Source: Haemaphysalis longicornis (Eukaryota > Arthropoda > Arachnida > Ixodida > Ixodidae). Taken from it: a stretch of 64,000 bases of DNA. The notes under the pieces were generated by a model. The model did not search any database, was not told the origin of the DNA, and saw only the letters and a list, made by a program, of their open reading frames with translations. Of the stretch, positions 12,336 through 23,245 are shown in pieces; within the stretch, counting starts at the first letter, position 1, and each line of letters opens with the position of its first letter. The translations under genes and the position numbers were made by a program. Location of the stretch: positions 16,413,130 through 16,477,129 of the forward strand of contig CM023449.1 of the NCBI GenBank assembly GCA_013339765.2. The letters run 5' to 3'.

Positions 12336-13870
12336 TTATTCATTTATTTAAAATACCTTCCATGCCCTAACAGGGCATTGAGAAAGAGGCGTTACAAGTA
12401 AAAGTGCAAAATTAACAAGAGTTGTATAAGGCACACAAAAAGACCCTTACAAAAATTATACATCAAATCAGCAGCACATGCTTAACTAGACGAACGTAAA
12501 GTATAAGAATAACCAGAGCTATATCTTGTACTCACAGATAACAACATCCTTCAAAATGAAACTAATACAAGCAATAACAAACAGACACTTCAAACGCAAA
12601 AATTGGTTTCACAAAATTTACATAAAACAGTGAATAACAGTTCAGAACCATATTACTAGAAAAAGTGAGCTTGAAGACGGTCACGAAATGCGTCGCGCTT
12701 AGATTCAGTTGCAATGTTATCAGGAAGACCGTTCCAAAGCCTGATAGCCAGGGGAAGAGCGGATAAGTTAAATGCGTCTGTTTTGCCGTACTGGCGGGAA
12801 AAACTGTTGATTATTTACCCTACGTTGAATGTTAGCCGGAACTTCAAAATGAAGCGTTGAGTGGGCTGCATTGTAAACATATTTTTGAAAAAGGCATAAA
12901 TAGAAATGTTGCGTCGGAGATACAGCGGGTGAAGTGAAAGATTTCTGTTAAACTTGAGGGGTACTCGTAATTGCCTGAGATAAACCTTGGAGCTCTATTT
13001 TGGGTTGCTTCAACCTTGTTAATCAAAAATTGATGGTATGGGGACCAGATGGGTGGCGCAAACTCGAGCTGTGGTCGAACGTATGTTTTGTTAAGCTAGT
13101 TTACGAATGTCATAAGGCGCATGCCACAAATTACGACGCAAAACCAAATGACCTGGAAGCCTTGGCGCAGATGATGTCGATATGCTTACTCCAGGAAAGC
13201 CCTTCTGTGGGTATAACGCTTATGTATTTGCAAGGTGAAACGCGATTCAGTTGGGTGCTATTAATGCGATAGTCGAAACTGATTTTTCACGCTTACGAGT
13301 AAAAGAGACAACATTGCACTTCGATATGCTTAGTGATATTAGCCATGTGGTACACCAATTAGAAGTTATGTTCAGGTAATTGCGAAGGGAGAGGGGATCA
13401 TTAGTACTACAAATTGAATGGTAGATAATGCAGACATCGGCGAAACTTCTCGTGTGAGAAGATCTATGCAAGTCATTTATGTATATTAAAAAGAGTAAGG
13501 GGCCAAGAACGCTTCCTTGTGGTACACCGGAGGTTACGTGACATGTGGGAGAAATTAAAGTATTAACTGCTGTAAGGGAGCAACTTGGCGTTTATGGTCG
13601 TTGCGGGTGGACACATAATTGGCGGGAAGAATCTGAGTTGATGAAAAAAATGAATCGCATTAGTAGAGAGAACGAAAAAGCGACCAACGGAGAAATTTTC
13701 GGTGCGTGCTAAGATCCGGAAGATTAAGCGACAGTTTTAATTCCGAAACGCTTTCATAGGGAGAGTAAGAGCGCAAAATGCAGTGAAAAGCTTTCGGGAT
13801 GTTTCGGGATTCGTAACTAGCAATCTCGTAACCAGCAAATGATGTTTGCCGTAGGCCTGTTTCCTAGACT
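12336..13870 (-). pseudogene. CR1-like LINE reverse transcriptase, broken (copy B)
   Basis: The minus strand encodes, with frameshifts, the C-terminal half of a non-LTR reverse transcriptase. [20 protein letters not shown] lies near 13480-13530. The catalytic box follows at 13430-13444 as FADV, where the family has FADD, so the second metal-binding aspartate is lost. Next come a thumb block (near 13300), VEATQNRAPRFI (near 12980-13020) and the terminal LWNGLPDNIATESKRDAFRD (near 12660-12745), then a stop and a 3' UTR to an A/T-rich tail. Sequence before the palm motifs, near 13600-13870, is degraded. The copy cannot retrotranspose itself. Confidence 0.8.
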
Positions 13871-15624
13871 CTAGAAAACTGCAAGGTCTCCAACGAATCA
13901 TTCGTATTCACGTGGTCGCAATATTAAATGGAGATTTTTGGAGGCAATGGCGTCATAGTGGGAGGGCGGACAAAGTCTGGAGAGGGAAAGAGGGGGGGGG
14001 GGGGGGTTGGGGGGCTGCAGCGACTATTTTTTTTGCGGCATTAATCGGCATACTGTCTTCAATATTTCTTCAAGAATATTTTGCATATAAACGCACAGCT
14101 CTTCAACAGCGCCCACCATAAAGCCCAGGTGCATCTTCGGCGGCAAAACTCAGTTGGATTTCGAAAATATAACAGCCATTAACCTGTTCCGCACATTGTT
14201 ATAGCCTTGTTACCAATAACAAGTCCGGTCATCGAGTGGACTTCGCCCGACCGCAGTTTCTGAACAAACTCAGCTGTGATGTATGTTTTTGTCAAGAAAA
14301 ACCGAGAAAAATACAACGTCGCAATAAGAGGAGTGAATGATAATGGAAGCGGCCGCCACTTGTTTTTCTCTGCTCCCCGGCAGTAATCTGAGCACGGCTG
14401 CGAACGAGTAAACACGGACCACACGCGTCTGCTGGCGATGAAAGGATCAAGTGACACGGAGACGGGGACAGCCCGGAAAAAGAATACGTGACGGGACTAC
14501 TCTGACAGGGAATGTTATCCTAGCCGAGCCAAGGTCATGGAATACAGTATTTTACCGGGTGTATCGGTCTCTGCAAGTTATTAGATATCACGCATCCCAG
14601 GAGACTGGCTGGCCCATCTGTCATTGTCGGAGAAAGAAAAACAGGACGTTGTTAACATTAAGGAGATTACTTTGTCAAACTATTCCTGGCAAATAATTTT
14701 TCTGCGTCCGTGAGCTATGTTTAAAGACGCCCTGCTTTATGTTTTCAACGTTTTTTTTTTTTTTTTCCAAATCTGAACTGGTTTTCCAACGCAGCCCCCA
14801 GGTGCATCCCGTACTTAGGTTATAAAATCCCATAGTGTCCAACCAAATAGTACAGTTCTGTGGCCATCACAAAAGGCAGAAACTTGTTAAAAAATGTTTT
14901 TTTTCTCGGTCTGGCCATAGTTTGTGAGCTTGAGCGACGTCACTCGACCCTCATGGCGGCTATTGGCCGGCTTGTTTCAGTTGCAGCAACGAACTCATTC
15001 TAAAACCGCTTAAATAAATCGCAATTACACCACAGCGTGATGTAAAAAACTTCGGCTTCAGAAAGGACTTCTGAAAAAACTAAAAAGATTTCAGGGCCTC
15101 TTCGAATTCATCATAGTGTATACCAAACTGACGAGGTCTTCATTGAAATACGAGTGAGGATTTTCAAGCTTGCTTTTTAAAGCATACAGTAAATACTCGT
15201 ACTCTAGTACCCGTTCTTCCTAATAGAAGACCTCTCGAACTTCGGCAGCACTGGTGCAATGACAGAGCGCCCGCAATCGGTTTCCTGGAATGCATACGGC
15301 CGATTTTTATCGTACGTCGAGGAAACCCTGTTGATGCCTCAAGCGGACGAGTAGCGCTACTGCACAGTGGAATGCTTTCTTTTTAGTCCAGCGGTCTGCT
15401 GTGAGTTCGACTATTTTAAAGCGAAGCTTTATATGGCTAGGCGAAGCAAAAAACTTGCTGTCCTGTGCACGCCGAAAACTCCTCCGGTGCAACCCTGTGA
15501 GCGCACGTGAGAAAACCAGGCTGGAGAGCACTTACAACTAAGGGGAGCGAGATTTTGAGATAGCTTAAAACTGTCCCAAATTTAACGGAGGTTGAAAAAT
15601 GAAGAAAAAAAAACGTCGCTGTTT

Positions 15625-15630
<6 letters not shown>
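13871..15630. other. No recognised gene; G- and T-homopolymer runs
   Basis: A G15-TT-G6 run at 13992-14014 and a T-run near 14750-14766 stand out. Short frames occur at 14179-14457 (minus) and 14451-14696 (plus) without family motifs. Nothing else is supported. Confidence 0.35.

Positions 15631-15689
<59 letters not shown>
15631..15689. repeat. (CT)n microsatellite
   Basis: An uninterrupted CT dinucleotide run of about 59 bases. Serine-leucine and arginine-glutamate runs in the overlapping short frames are by-products of the repeat. Confidence 0.95.
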
Positions 15690-15693
<4 letters not shown>

Positions 15694-15799
15694 CCTTGCA
15701 CGACACAGAAGCGCAGTCATCTGGAAATATTTCCCTTGACAGAACGTCGAATCACTCGTGAGTCTCAAAGAAAAAGAACGGGCAGTTAATTCCGCCATG

Positions 15800-16187
15800 G
15801 CAGCTGCGCCAGCGACCCTAATCCTGGTGGCTTCACTCGCTGAGAGGAGGCTGCGCTCCGGACACTACGTGTTGAAACGGCCCTTCCGCCGTCTGCCATC
15901 TGGTCATCGCAGTGCCGCGACCCATACTGCTCCACCTGTCCATTCTGCGACCCCGCCGTACACGAAGTGAATGCGCGGCACCAGCTGTACACCTTCCCTG
16001 GACTGCGTCAAATCCGACTACGGCACCTTCGTGCGACCGGTCACCTCCCTGGCCGCCTTCCAGACATGCCCCGCTGGACCAGTTTATGGACAACTCTTGG
16101 CCTTTATATACGAAGTCAACTCTTTCGTGTGCCCGTGAATGCGTGTACCGTAATTGCCATCGGGCAAACTTCCGCATTAATAAAAAA
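15800..16187 (+). pseudogene. Non-LTR retrotransposon 3' end (zinc-knuckle tail)
   Basis: One plus frame reads DPYCSTCPFCDPAVHEV, a CX2CX2C-type cluster as in the C-terminal finger of I/R1-type LINE polyproteins. It is followed by a basic stretch with PGLRQIRLRHLR and RWTSLWTTL. It runs into AATAAAAAAAG at about 16178-16189, which looks like a polyadenylated 3' end. The frame has no supported start, so this is a 5'-truncated insertion. The family assignment is inferred from motif order only. Confidence 0.4.
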
Positions 16188-16640
16188 AGACATCCCCCTC
16201 GCGAGGGGCACGATCAAATGCACAGCATTTCCGAGGGGGTGCGCCGGCAAGTCGTATCTCTCGATCGCGGGACCCGTGTCGCCATCTTTTGGAGGCGCGG
16301 GACAACTTGTGGCGCTTTCGAAACAAACGAGAAATGAGTGAAGGATATAAGGCGCGTTCGGTGCATCGAAATCTGTGTCGGTTTCGTGGCTCGGTCGGTA
16401 GTGCGCCGGGCACCTTGCGTTCCGCCCGCGGCGTCATGGGCTCGAAACCGGGCGCCGGAAACTGTTATTTCTTTCATAGTGTAGTGGCCTGGCTGCGGAC
16501 TACGACAAGGCGCGCATGCGGACTACGACAAGACGCGCATGCGGACTACGACAAGACGCGCATGCGGACTACGACAAGGCACGCCAACGCCGCGTGACAT
16601 TGTGAGTTACTAAAATGCTATGCATTTAAAAGGGATTCAC
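16185..16640 (+). mobile_element. tRNA-headed composite repeat, copy 1 (partial)
   Basis: It starts with a perfect palindrome CCCCTCGCGAGGGG, followed by GGATATAAGGCGCGTTCG and a tRNA-like block (16375-16470). That block has box A-like CGTGGCTCGGTCGGTAG and box B-like GGCTCGAAACC, and ends GGGCGCCGG. The same order occurs at 47455-48310 and, inverted, at 53103-54145. After the tRNA-like block come a 23 bp tandem repeat and a GTGAC..TGCTATGCAT stretch shared with the inverted copy. Downstream parts of the family are missing here. No protein is encoded. Confidence 0.6.
16495..16583 (+). repeat. 23 bp tandem repeat, about 3.9 units
   Basis: Unit GCGGACTACGACAAG plus R-CGCGCAT is repeated head to tail at 16495, 16518, 16541 and 16564 (last unit partial). 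Variation is limited to one purine and the last unit. The related copy at 53670-53690 has a single unit, so the array expanded in this copy only. Confidence 0.9.
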
Positions 16641-16984
16641 GGCCCGTTCAGCGAAAAGCCGGCGTCGGCGTTGCATGGAGCGGCGAAACAGCAACTCCAT
16701 TCCCAGTTCGTCACAAGGCTTCATGGAGCTCGATAGCAAAACAATGTTGCTAAGAAGCCAGTGAGCCTGCTGTGTGGCAGCGGTAGGGGGGGATGCGGGC
16801 TTGCACTGGCCTCGCACAGCGCCGCAGCAGCTTCAAGTGATGCATGGTGCTCCACGCGGAGCACCGTCAAACGCACTGCCCGTGCTACGGCCGCTTTGCT
16901 CCATGGCGGCGCCCAGAATACCTACCTATCCATTCAGTGCCACACCTTTTAAAACAAAGCTCTACTACTCTCGTCCGGCGGTTT
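16641..16984. other. Unassigned GC-rich spacer with hairpin
   Basis: No gene is recognised. GGTGCTCC ACGC GGAGCACC near 16847-16866 is an 8 bp perfect hairpin with a 4-base loop. Confidence 0.35.
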
Positions 16985-17462
16985 CGCGGAAGATGCGTAA
17001 GTTAACCGTTGGACCGTAGCCTCACGCCCCGGCTACACACCCCTCAAAGCGCATCGCTGTGACCTACCGGGCCCGCTGGCGGCGCTGCGCACGAGGCCCC
17101 ATTTTAAGGTCGTTCTGCTCACTTCGCGGCCAGCATCCCGTCGCAACGGCGGACGGAGCGACCGCTCAGCTGATCCACCGGCAACCAAACCCGCAGTCTC
17201 CCACGCATGCGCCGCTGGGGCGTCTTGGGCGATGCGACTCATCTTGCGCCGTGTTCGCTGTGAAAGAGAAACAACCGCGTTCGCCGATCACAAAAGCGAT
17301 GCCGTGCCTCCTTCTGTGAGCGTTGCACGGGACCGAACGGCTTTGAGCAGTGGTCGGCAGTACAGCTACATCGAAGGTTAACCAAGCGAAACTAAGGCTC
17401 ACAAGACTAAGCCAAGCTTTTGCTTTGCATATCCAAGGTTAGCTGAGCTAAGCCGCAACCAT
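16985..17462 (-). repeat. 450 bp interspersed repeat, inverted copy
   Basis: The reverse complement aligns along its length with 19283-19730. It shares GCGGCTTAGCTCAGCT, CAAAGCAAAAGCTTGG, CTTGGTTAAC, CGGTCCCGTGCA, GATGAGTCGCAT, CATGCGTGGGAG and GATCAGCTGAGCGG in the same order. Matching stops just outside both ends. It encodes no recognisable protein. The element class is unknown. Confidence 0.75.
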
Positions 17463-19282
17463 TTTTTCAGAGCGTTCAGTTGGACAAAATGCACTCGTAT
17501 TCACGATCCATAAGAAGTGCCTACGTGTACCCAGAGTTTTGTAATCCGGTCTTTCGGGACGCCCGAAATCTGGGCACAAACAACTCGGGGAATAAATAAG
17601 GTTATGATCTGGCCTTATTTCCTAATAGGTGGTGCTCGAACATGCACTCCAAGGAATTTAACAGCTCGGCACTGACGTTTCCAGTGAACTAAACGTCGAA
17701 GTCATCTGCCATGCTGGAAGCGGCATGTCGCCAGATAACTTACCGTGATTACCTGAACAGCGTTATCCCATATGACCAGAAATATAAGCTCAATACGTCT
17801 GAAACACCGGCATCCGACTAGAACATATAAGAGAGATTGCATTCCTATTAACCAAAAATTATATCACAACAGGGTCAATGTCTGCAGCTACAAAAAAGTA
17901 TTTTATATTTTCTTGCTCGCAAATATGAGAGGCGTCCCAACAATTCAAAGTGGCAACCGAATCAGTAGAAGCAAACTTTACTGAAAAGTGCGAACGATTT
18001 GTTTTCCGTTCTGGCGGGATGCTGTCCTACCCCGGGATGCCTTTGAGGATCGTGTCGACCGCCCCGCCCTGCCAATAAGCCGACCCTGTGTAATCTTTGT
18101 TTAGAACGTAAGGTCCAGCAACTGTTGTTTGTTTTTTCCTCATTTAAAATCATTGTATACAGCCTAATAATTCGCCACAGGTGCGCTTCACCAGAACGCC
18201 CGGAGCGACCGCACAGCATGACCAACTGTGCGAATTTGGTTAGGTAATTACGAGGGCAAAAAAGCGAGTAGAGCACAAAACTAGAACCTGTGTTAGGACA
18301 ACAACGCGCATACACGTCTCGCGCCGTGTAGCACGCCTCAGCAGTGTAGCACGCCATGATCGAAACTGCTCATGATGGAAACTGCTGTTAGGTTGCTCCG
18401 CCGTAGAAGACTGGCCGCGCGCGCTCCAGCCACGTTAATAACCAGGGCCAAGAAAAGAACAAGTATGCACAAGAGTGAACGGCTGGAGCTTTCAAACGCT
18501 GCGAGTACACGCTGGCTGACCATTCTGCCCATCCTACATCAGGATACAAATGGAAGATTTACCTCGAAGTACAGGAGCAAGTTCTGTCGCCAAAAGCCTT
18601 TCCCCTCTTGACGGGGGTCCAAACGCAGCACGCATCGCTTATCCAGTCCAGTCATGCCGAAGAAATGTGGAGGCAATTATGGAGGTGCCGAAACTTAGGA
18701 ACGCCTTCACGAGTGGGGCTCTGGGATTTGAGAATGTAATTATTAGGTCGAAGGAGTCAGTATTTCTGCTTGTTTTTTTTTTCTCTTAAAACGAACCTTA
18801 ACGTGTAAAAGAAAATTTATCTTCGGTTTGAACTGTCATCAACCTGGGTCCGCTTGCACGAACAAACGTGCTTATTGGCAATCTTATTCGCAGTCCAGTC
18901 TTATTTACTGGCTGCAATAGGTCCGCGAATAAGCTTCGGACTACTGCACGTGATAGAAAAACACTCACGTCAGGTTACAGAGCGGTCTTATTGGATACTA
19001 TAGGTACAGCGGATACCAAGACGAGCACTGGAGGGGCCCCTATGGAAAAGAAGGAAACACGGCGCAAAACTGCTCGTTGCCGTAGCCGGCGTGTGCAAGC
19101 GTGTATTTCGAACCATGATCGGATAAATTCGATAAATGGTGACAATGAGGCGTCGTATTTGGACCTCGTCACAAGTACGTTACGATGATCCGCCATCCTT
19201 TATAGCAGAGCTTCATCACGCGGCCGGGGGTGGGCGGGCCACCGGGCCTCGTTCGCCTGGCTGTTAACCAAGTAAAAAAATG
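17463..19282. other. Spacer between inverted repeats; no recognised gene
   Basis: Short frames only. The minus frame at 18338-18532 has a hydrophobic stretch (LLCILVLFLALVINVAGARA) that looks like a signal peptide, but there is no following domain. A block at 18880-18990 contains repeated CTTATTCGC words that also occur near 20505-20670. Confidence 0.3.
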
Positions 19283-19730
19283 GAAGCGGCTTAGCTCAGC
19301 TCACAATGGATACGCAAAGCAAAAGCTTGGGTTAGTCTGGTTGAGTCTTGGTGTGGCTTGGTTAACATCTGACGTAGCTGTATTGCCGACCATGGCTCAA
19401 AGCCGCTCGGTCCCGTGCAGCGCTCACAGGGAGGAGGCCCGGCCTCGCCTTCATTCTCAGCGGACGCGGCGCGAGATGAGTCGCATTCCCCGATACGGCC
19501 CAAGCGGCGCATGCGTGGGAGGCTGTGGGTTTGGTAGGCGGCTCGATCAGCTGAGCGGCCGCTCCGTAGCCGCTGCGACGGAAGCGGCCGCGATGTAAGC
19601 AGAACGACTTAAAATGGGAGCCTTTACGCGCAGCGCCGAAAGCGGGCCCGGCGAATGACGCGATGCGCTCCGAGGGGTGTGTTGCCGGGGGTGTGCCTCC
19701 GGTCAGAAGGTTAACTTGCGCATCCTTTGT
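19283..19730 (+). repeat. 450 bp interspersed repeat, direct copy
   Basis: Partner of 16985-17462 in inverted orientation, about 1.8 kb apart. Identity is patchy, with many substitutions and a few indels, so the pair is old or comes from two insertions of one family. The first 60 bases are rich in TTAGCT/AGCTCAGC words. Confidence 0.75.
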
Positions 19731-20504
19731 GTTGTGTATAATTTTGCTGCTCCCGTTGCAGTTCTACTATGAGCACCTACTTGTTGTTGCTCAGTTAATG
19801 GGCATGATCTTATTTTAGAAGTGCGCTTGTTCCGTCTTTTTCGTGCCGCCTTTTTGTGTTCACTGCGGCGACAGCCGACATAGCAGACGATCACACATTC
19901 ACACCGAAGTCGAGGTTTTGACGGATGCGTGTCTGGTCGGGACACATATGAACAAGGCTTCCGTAGCGAGGCCGAAACATCTTGTTAGTCCTTTTTAGCG
20001 CTTTTGAAGTTTTTAGGTTTCTTTTGGTCGGTGTGTCCGTTTTTACCTCAACACATTCACACTGTGCGCTCGGCCACCCTATGTCTGCTCTGGACTAATA
20101 TCTCGCTGCAGACGATCGTTTCTCGCCCATCTTTGTGTGGCATAAGGGAGAAAAAAAGCTGCCGCTCCCCGGAAAAGGAAGCACACGCCCATATCTCACA
20201 GCAAAAGTAGAAAACGGTGGCTGGCTGCAGCCGTCGCTTCCACACCAAGTAGGTAGGCCTTGCTACTTCCGGCGCCTGGGTTGTCCGACCATTTCCGCCC
20301 TCTCTCCCTTCGGCCTTTCCAACGGCGTCGATCTCCGCGGAAAAGGCATTTATTTGCTCGAAGCAGACGGTCGGGCGGCCGCCGCTCGGCAGCGTTCGCC
20401 ACTTTTACGGCTTCTTCGCTCGTTATTCACGGTATGGAGGTCAATCTTTATGATAAAATGACCAGCCCCGTCAGGATAAATGTGAATAAGACGTCTCGGA
20501 CCAG
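19731..20504. other. No recognised gene; possible Penelope-related flank
   Basis: GAACAAGGCTTCCGT at about 19947-19961 is identical to the 15-mer near the Penelope remnant at 520-550 (minus). It is followed by the similar CGAAACAT string. No GIY-YIG or reverse transcriptase sequence is readable beside it, so the assignment is weak. Confidence 0.25.
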
Positions 20505-20670
20505 GCTTATTCGCAGTCTTAATACATTCTTATGTAGAGTCTTATTCGCTGTCTTTCAAGTATCTGGAAAGCGCGTTATAGCCCAGGACACATAAGACCC
20601 CGAATAATACTCCCAATAAGATTAGACTGCGAATACGTCACTCTTATTTGGCTTCGAATAAGCCGGGCGA
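20505..20670. mobile_element. Small palindromic MITE-like element
   Basis: Begins with CCAGGCTTATTCGCAGTCTTA. Its complement recurs internally as AGATTAGACTGCGAATA, and CGAATAAGCCGG closes the other end. It has the partly inverted, AT-rich, non-coding form of a small MITE. I cannot define a target-site duplication. Related CTTATTCGC words at 18880-18990 suggest a second, decayed copy. Confidence 0.4.
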
Positions 20671-21070
20671 GATTTGGGGGCACAGGGCACGACATTCCGA
20701 AAGAGTTTCCACTTTGGGATAATTCCGCGTCTAACCATGCCTCTGCCCTACAGAGCAAGACGGATCAGCGGCCTTTCGGGGTTTACTTTCTAACATCGAG
20801 TGCTTGACTAAGCCTTGAAAGAAATCTTATTTTCTTATTCTTCTGAGGGGCTTCATTGAACGGAGTGAAAAGATAGAAAAAATTGCCGCTTTCGCGAGCA
20901 CTTTTTTATTTTTTCTGCTCTGTAGTAGGAATTCAAAACGCTGTAGAAATATTTTGGCTGTTCCAGCTTTTTTGGCGGTTCCGGCTGTTCCAATTTTTCT
21001 TTTAGAAACAAGTTTTGATAGTTGACTGGTAGAGCTTATTCGGTACGTATTGGGCGGAAGTCCGTCGTTG
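20671..21070. other. No recognised gene
   Basis: Unassigned. A short tandem-like segment GGCTGTTCC / GGCGGTTCC / GGCTGTTCC occurs at 20957-20995. Confidence 0.3.
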
Positions 21071-21530
21071 AAGGGGCCATAAAGACAAAGTACAAGTTAC
21101 GTTCATTCAATTGCTTAGTCATGATAAGAACGTTATTAATTTTATCGCTAACCTTGAATAAATATCGGAGATAACAAACAGAACATATGAGGCAGTGGTG
21201 ACTCCCTAGCGACTTTTTGACAACTTTCTTATGACATCACAGAATCTTGTTACTGCGATTGGCGGCAGCCGAACTAATTCTTCGCAGAGGCCCATGACTG
21301 TACGATTGTAGCGTGTCCTATAGTTCCCCGCTTGATGGCATTACTTGCCAACGCGATTTCACACACTCAAAAGTACGCTTATAGTGCTGGCCCATGTAAT
21401 GTCACTTCTTCCCATAAGAAGTCATTGCAGCGCAAGATTTGGAACCTTTTCTAATAACTTCTGTGTTTAGTTCCTGCTTAGTTGTTTCAAATTAAGCATA
21501 GTTGTATTTTGTCGTATTGGGCCCTTTTAG
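21071..21530. mobile_element. MITE (GGAGCCATGAAGA family), diverged copy
   Basis: It aligns end to end with 56520-57027: a left end AAGGGGCCATAAAGACA, a central ATGACATCACAGAATCTTGT (versus ATGACGTCACGGAACCTTGT), CGATTGGCGGC, and a right end close to TTGGGCCCTTTTA. It is shorter (about 460 bp) and clearly older. It has no coding capacity. Confidence 0.65.
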
Positions 21531-22450
21531 AGCGCGAACGCGTAATGCCGCATTCAATATTTACAGTGTATATTCGGCGGGCCTTTTAAAGGGGTTGGTT
21601 TTATTAGGTGGTAAAACTAAAAAAGGTACGTTTGTGCTGCTATACATCTGTAGAATGCCTGGTTGAAAGCCAGAAACATATTTTTCGGGGTCGGGGGGGG
21701 GGGGGGGAGGAACCGTTTAGAAATATACGGAATTCCGCAATTGAGATGTAGGGTGGCCGAGTCCACATTCGTTCAAGGTAGCAACGGTTTTGCCAGGGCG
21801 GAAGCCACTGACGGAGAGAAATACTCGGCAGTGTGGGATATTGAGCATGTTGAGTGGTTGGTATCTGTTGAGAAAAGAAGTCGACGAAGAGCATAGGACT
21901 ATCACCACTGGTGGTTAGAGAAGAAGGGGTGGAATAAAAGGCGTTCTGAGCGGTGCCATGGCCCGGGGCCCAGTTCCTCAACAGTATTAACGGGACGATG
22001 AAAATGTTGGGGATGACGGTGATGACGCCGCCATGGAGACAATAATTACGTGTAATTGTTTAAGCTTTAAACCAGTCAACAGTATGAGCTACCCTCGGAG
22101 AAGTAAATCCAATCTCTGGTTGCATAAGTACAGTTGTTGTTCTTTATTGTTTGTTTAATAGTCTCAAGGTTTAGGAGACATTAAGCGAGTTCGATCTATA
22201 TCCAAAAACTAATTTGGCCCCCCGGAGAAAGGAGCGGTAGGCAGGAACATGGAGCCACCGATGGTAATGCGTGTCCTGCCGCAAATTTAGGCCTGCTGCC
22301 ATCAAACATTTCCTTCGAATGTTCTTAGTTCCAGGGAATCTCCATTACAGGCGGTGAAGGTTGCCGCAATCGTTTCATGAGAGCAGGTTGAACATTTCAC
22401 GTGCCCTCAGTAGCGCTCTTTCCATTCACTCGTGCGGGCAGGAGTGAAAG
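21531..22450. other. No recognised gene; poly-G run
   Basis: A G15 run lies at 21693-21707. No protein family, RNA or transposon is recognised in this interval. Confidence 0.3.
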
Positions 22451-23245
22451 CCGTGCCCTGCTGGATCCTTCCCAGTACAACCTCCTCCGTCCTGGTAAGG
22501 TTGAGGGGCAGGAGTATATCGCAAGATAAGCCTGACTTTACTGTGATATTCCCAAACTTTACATTGGCCGCATTGAAGCCCTAGCTCGCATTTCCAGATA
22601 TGCTTGTCGCAAGGGTGAAACCGTGGTATGCAAGTTTGTATGCAAGAAGTGAAAAATGGCTGTGGTTCGCCAACCACCGTAGCGCAAAAATTCATGATTC
22701 TGAGTCCGAGAACCCAGCGGGGTATCCAAACGAACGGCTTGTTCCACACGAATCACGGTCAAGATGCATCTGGTTTGGCAGCGAACAACCGCAAAACAAA
22801 GGCAAAGCCATGGCTGTTCCAGCTGGAAGTGTTAAAGCGTCACTGAAGTAATGTCGCCGCGTTCTTTTCGGAAGGGAAGGGTTCGGGTAGTTTTCCAGTC
22901 GATTACAGGGCTTGCGTGCACCTTGTCGGGTGACCAATGGCCTTGCACGGTTGGAGGGGCAGGGATGATTCTTTGTGCTGGGCCACAGAAGACTTTCTGC
23001 TCTTGTACGGCACGGCCTTGTGTGGGATGTGGGGCGCCGACGGATCCCCACTGGTTCCCCCTCAACCTGCAACTTTCTGTTACCGAGATTTGGGAGATGC
23101 ACCTTGGCGAGCACCAGCCTGGACGACCAGCTTCGCCTGGCCCAAAGGGCTGTCGATGACGCCAGCACTCAAGGCATCTTGGAATGAGGACGCCTCCTTA
23201 AAGCTCAGTACCATCCCACCTCTTGATTTTAATAAACGTTTATTA
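22451..23245 (+). pseudogene. Possible non-LTR retrotransposon 3' end
   Basis: A plus frame ends with SLDDQLRLAQRAVDDASTQG, which resembles the C-terminal tail of R1/I-type LINE polyproteins. It is soon followed by a stop and TAATAAACG (about 23228-23238), a plausible polyadenylation signal. Upstream frames are broken and I cannot read catalytic motifs. The evidence is modest. Confidence 0.35.

Noticed and set aside
15565..15798. ORFs with long Arg-Glu or Ser-Leu runs
   Set aside because: Pure translation of the CT microsatellite.
18338..18532. Minus ORF with a signal-peptide-like hydrophobic stretch
   Set aside because: The frame ends after 64 codons with no domain, no clear splice donor and no promoter evidence. 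Hydrophobic stretches arise by chance in such sequence.
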